This document shows, in pieces, positions 62,189 to 64,000 of a DNA stretch of 64,000 bases. The position numbers were made by a program, and so were the translations under genes. The notes under the pieces were generated by a model. The model searched no databases, had not been told where the DNA came from, and saw nothing but the letters and a program-made list of their open reading frames with translations. The DNA comes from Marinicella algicola. GTDB taxonomy: Bacteria; Pseudomonadota; Gammaproteobacteria; Xanthomonadales; Marinicellaceae. Within the stretch, counting starts at the first letter, position 1. The number at the start of each line of letters is the position of its first letter. The DNA is taken from the NCBI RefSeq assembly GCF_028401385.1, contig NZ_JAQOMR010000001.1:1428501-1492500 (forward strand), given 5' to 3'.

Positions 62189-63111
62189 TCATACTTCAGG
62201 CACAGGTTCTGCCGTGCCGGAGATCTGTTGGAAATATGTTTCGATCAGTTTGACGAGTTCGGAGAAGGCTGGCGACAGGGTTGAGGTGTGGCGGTAGATG
62301 GCCTTGGCACTCCAGTTCAGGACCGGCCCGGTATAATCGAGTGCAACGAGGGAATTGTCCGCAAGGTAGGGCACCAGCAAGTGGCCCGGTGCGCCCGTGA
62401 TTGCGTTGCTTTCACGCGTGGTGCGGAACAACAGCTCATAGTGGTCTGTTTGAAGGGCGATCTGCGGTTCAATGTCGGAATTGGGTGCTGCGAACCATGA
62501 CAACATTTCAACCGGGATTTCCGGCACGGCCAGGGGAATTTAAAGATGTCTTCCCTGCAGACGTTGCGCAGGCCTGCCAGAGGGTGCTTCGTGCTCGCTG
62601 CGAAAACGATAGGTTCGTTGACAACCTCATGCATCATGATGTCACCTGTGTCTGGCAGGTGGGCGCTTGCGGCAATTCCAAGGTCAATACGCCCCGCGGC
62701 GATATCGGTCAGGACTTTTTGTGTCGCGTCGGTGCGAAGCGACAGATGCACATTCGGGAATTTCCGGCAAAATTCAGGAATAACTGCGCGCATCGCTCCG
62801 TGGATCAGCACTGGTCCGGCAGAAAGCTTGATCTCGCCGCGTTCTCCGGCCGCAATCAGGTTGAGCTCATCACGAAGCCGCTGCAATCGCGACAGGATTT
62901 CAGGGGCCGTTTCAACAATGTGCTGGCCGAACACAGTCAGTTCGACACCGCGATGGTTTCTTACAAACAGCGCAAACCCCAGGTTTTCCTCGAGTTTCTG
63001 AACGCTCGAGGTCAACGCAGGCTGGGTCAGATTCAGCTCTTTTGCGGCGCCGTTGAACGTGCCGCAGCTGTGAATAGCCAGAACTTGTTTAAGGTGTTTT
63101 GCGGAAATCAT
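62189..63111 (-). CDS. LysR family regulator (SdsB-like position)
   Basis: About 307 residues. The LysR HTH is HLKQVLAIHSCGTFNGAAKELNLTQPALTSSVQKLEENLG near residues 6-45, followed by a periplasmic-binding-like effector domain. The frame breaks at GGGG 62533-62536 (plus strand); one more base restores FKFPLAVPEIPVEMLSWF. It is divergent from the alkyl sulfatase with 103 nt between starts, the arrangement known for sdsB/sdsA in Pseudomonas, so it probably controls the sulfatase. Confidence 0.87.
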
Positions 63112-63214
63112 TTCTATCTAATAAGTAAAATCTATAGCTTTTGCAATTTAAATCAATTTTTACTGCCTTAAGACTCCCTGTAAGACGCCGAAATAGTGTT
63201 TTGGGAGGAATATT

Positions 63215-64000
63215 ATGAGATGCTTAAATATGGCGCGCATTATATTGTTGTCCGGCGTGTGCCTGAGCGGTACTGCGACTTTTGCAGACACTGCAAGCCC
63301 GAAGACCGCCGCCGCTAACGCCCTGATGCTGCAGCAACTCGATTTTTCCGATCGTCGGGACTTCGAGGATGCGACACGCGGCTTCATTGCTACGTTCGAT
63401 CCCGCGATCATTACGGATTCCTGATGGCGCACCGGTCTGGAACCAGGATCAATATGGATTTCTGGAAGGCAAAGCCCCGGCGACGGTCAATCCAAGCCTC
63501 TGGCGACAGGGACAGCTGAACGCGATCAACGGCCTGTTCGAGGTCACTGACGGGATTTACCAGATTCGCGGTTTCGATCTTTCCAACATGACGCTGGTAC
63601 GCGGCGACACGGGCTGGATTGTGATCGACCCGCTTGTCTCCGAGGAAACAGCGCGTGCAGGACTGGAGCTTGCCAACCGCGAATTGGGTGCTTTGCCGGT
63701 GGTTGCGGTTATCTACAGCCATAGCCACGCCGATCATTTTGGCGGTGTGCGCGGCATCGTGGACCCTGACCGGTTTGCAGCGGGGCAGGTCGAGATCATC
63801 GCGCCGTCCGGGTTTATGGAATATGCCGTGGCTGAGAATGTCATGGCCGGCAATGTGATGACCCGCCGGGCGGCCTATCAGTTCGGCAATGTTCTGGAAA
63901 AGGGACCCAAGGGCCAAGTCGGCAGCGGGCTGGGACAGACCACATCGACCGGGACTGTGACGTTGATTCCGCCGACCGATATTGTTTCCGAAACCGGTAC
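63215..64000 (+). CDS. Alkyl sulfatase of SdsA type, 3' end cut by window
   Basis: An exported metallo-beta-lactamase-fold sulfatase that releases sulfate and a fatty alcohol from alkyl sulfates such as SDS. The start MRCLNMARIILLSGVCLSGTATFA is a signal peptide. DFEDATRGFIATFD near residue 50, GLFEVTDGIYQIRGFDLSNMTLV, DTGWIVIDPLVS near 137 and YSHSHADHFGGVRG near 167 (metal ligands HxHxDH) are present. The frame breaks at CC 63420-63421; one C less joins IITDSDGAPVWNQ, so this is probably an over-call. The gene runs off the window. RBS is GGGAGG before ATG 63215. Confidence 0.88.

Overview
The window is chromosomal DNA of a GC-rich alphaproteobacterium of the order Hyphomicrobiales (Rhizobiales), probably Rhizobiaceae or a close family. 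Pointers are a bacterial phosphatidylcholine synthase (Pcs), the uvrC-pgsA-moaD-moaE order, sfsA-map-radC, an Omp25/RopB-type outer membrane protein, an ArsR-methyltransferase fusion ahead of metF, and an N-terminally extended UvrC. I see no prophage, insertion sequence, integron or CRISPR array.

Layout. 0-3.8 kb: CcdA (5' cut by the window), an AEC permease, a UbiH-like hydroxylase and Pcs. 3.9-8.7 kb: a complete BMP-type nucleoside/simple-sugar ABC transporter ending in a clear terminator. 8.8-12 kb: glmU-glmS for UDP-GlcNAc synthesis. 12-18.6 kb: GNAT, recG, sdhE and mfd. 18.7-20.7 kb: an ArsR-methyltransferase regulator and metF behind a perfect palindrome. 20.8-26.5 kb: ABC-F ATPase, DinB, RHH protein, DJ-1/PfpI proteins, GST and ndk. 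26.6-30.9 kb: an SDR-uvrC-pgsA-moaD-moaE run on the minus strand with two 4-nt overlaps. 31-37 kb: outer membrane protein, GST, rlmJ, NUDIX, nadK, tRNA-Thr(UGU) and tig. 37-48.2 kb: sthA plus an APH(6)-like kinase, sfsA-map-radC, a DUF2202 protein, a small lipoprotein, an aminotransferase, hom and recJ.

48.4-64 kb reads as a lipid-catabolism island: etfBA, nitronate monooxygenase plus thioesterase, then an operon of acyl-CoA synthetase, MerR regulator, thiolase, 3-hydroxyacyl-CoA dehydrogenase/hydratase, acyl-CoA dehydrogenase and SCP2 protein, then a FadL-type porin, and a LysR gene divergent from an alkyl sulfatase (3' cut by the window). Palindromes with the core ACGT-N2-ACGT lie in front of etfB, acyl-CoA synthetase and fadL, and suggest one regulon, perhaps run by the MerR protein encoded in the operon. 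Together the genes could release, import, activate and beta-oxidise long-chain alkyl chains.

A caution applies to the whole window. About 30 genes are interrupted by one-base length errors, nearly always one base too few in a short run of the same base. I count 39 such sites, 36 losses and 3 gains. They hit essential genes such as glmU and pgsA, so I read them as uncorrected sequencing errors, not pseudogenes. Coordinates for these genes span the whole reconstructed gene, and each entry names the suspected run. In one case (acyl-CoA synthetase) three losses cancel out and leave an open frame with a wrong internal stretch.
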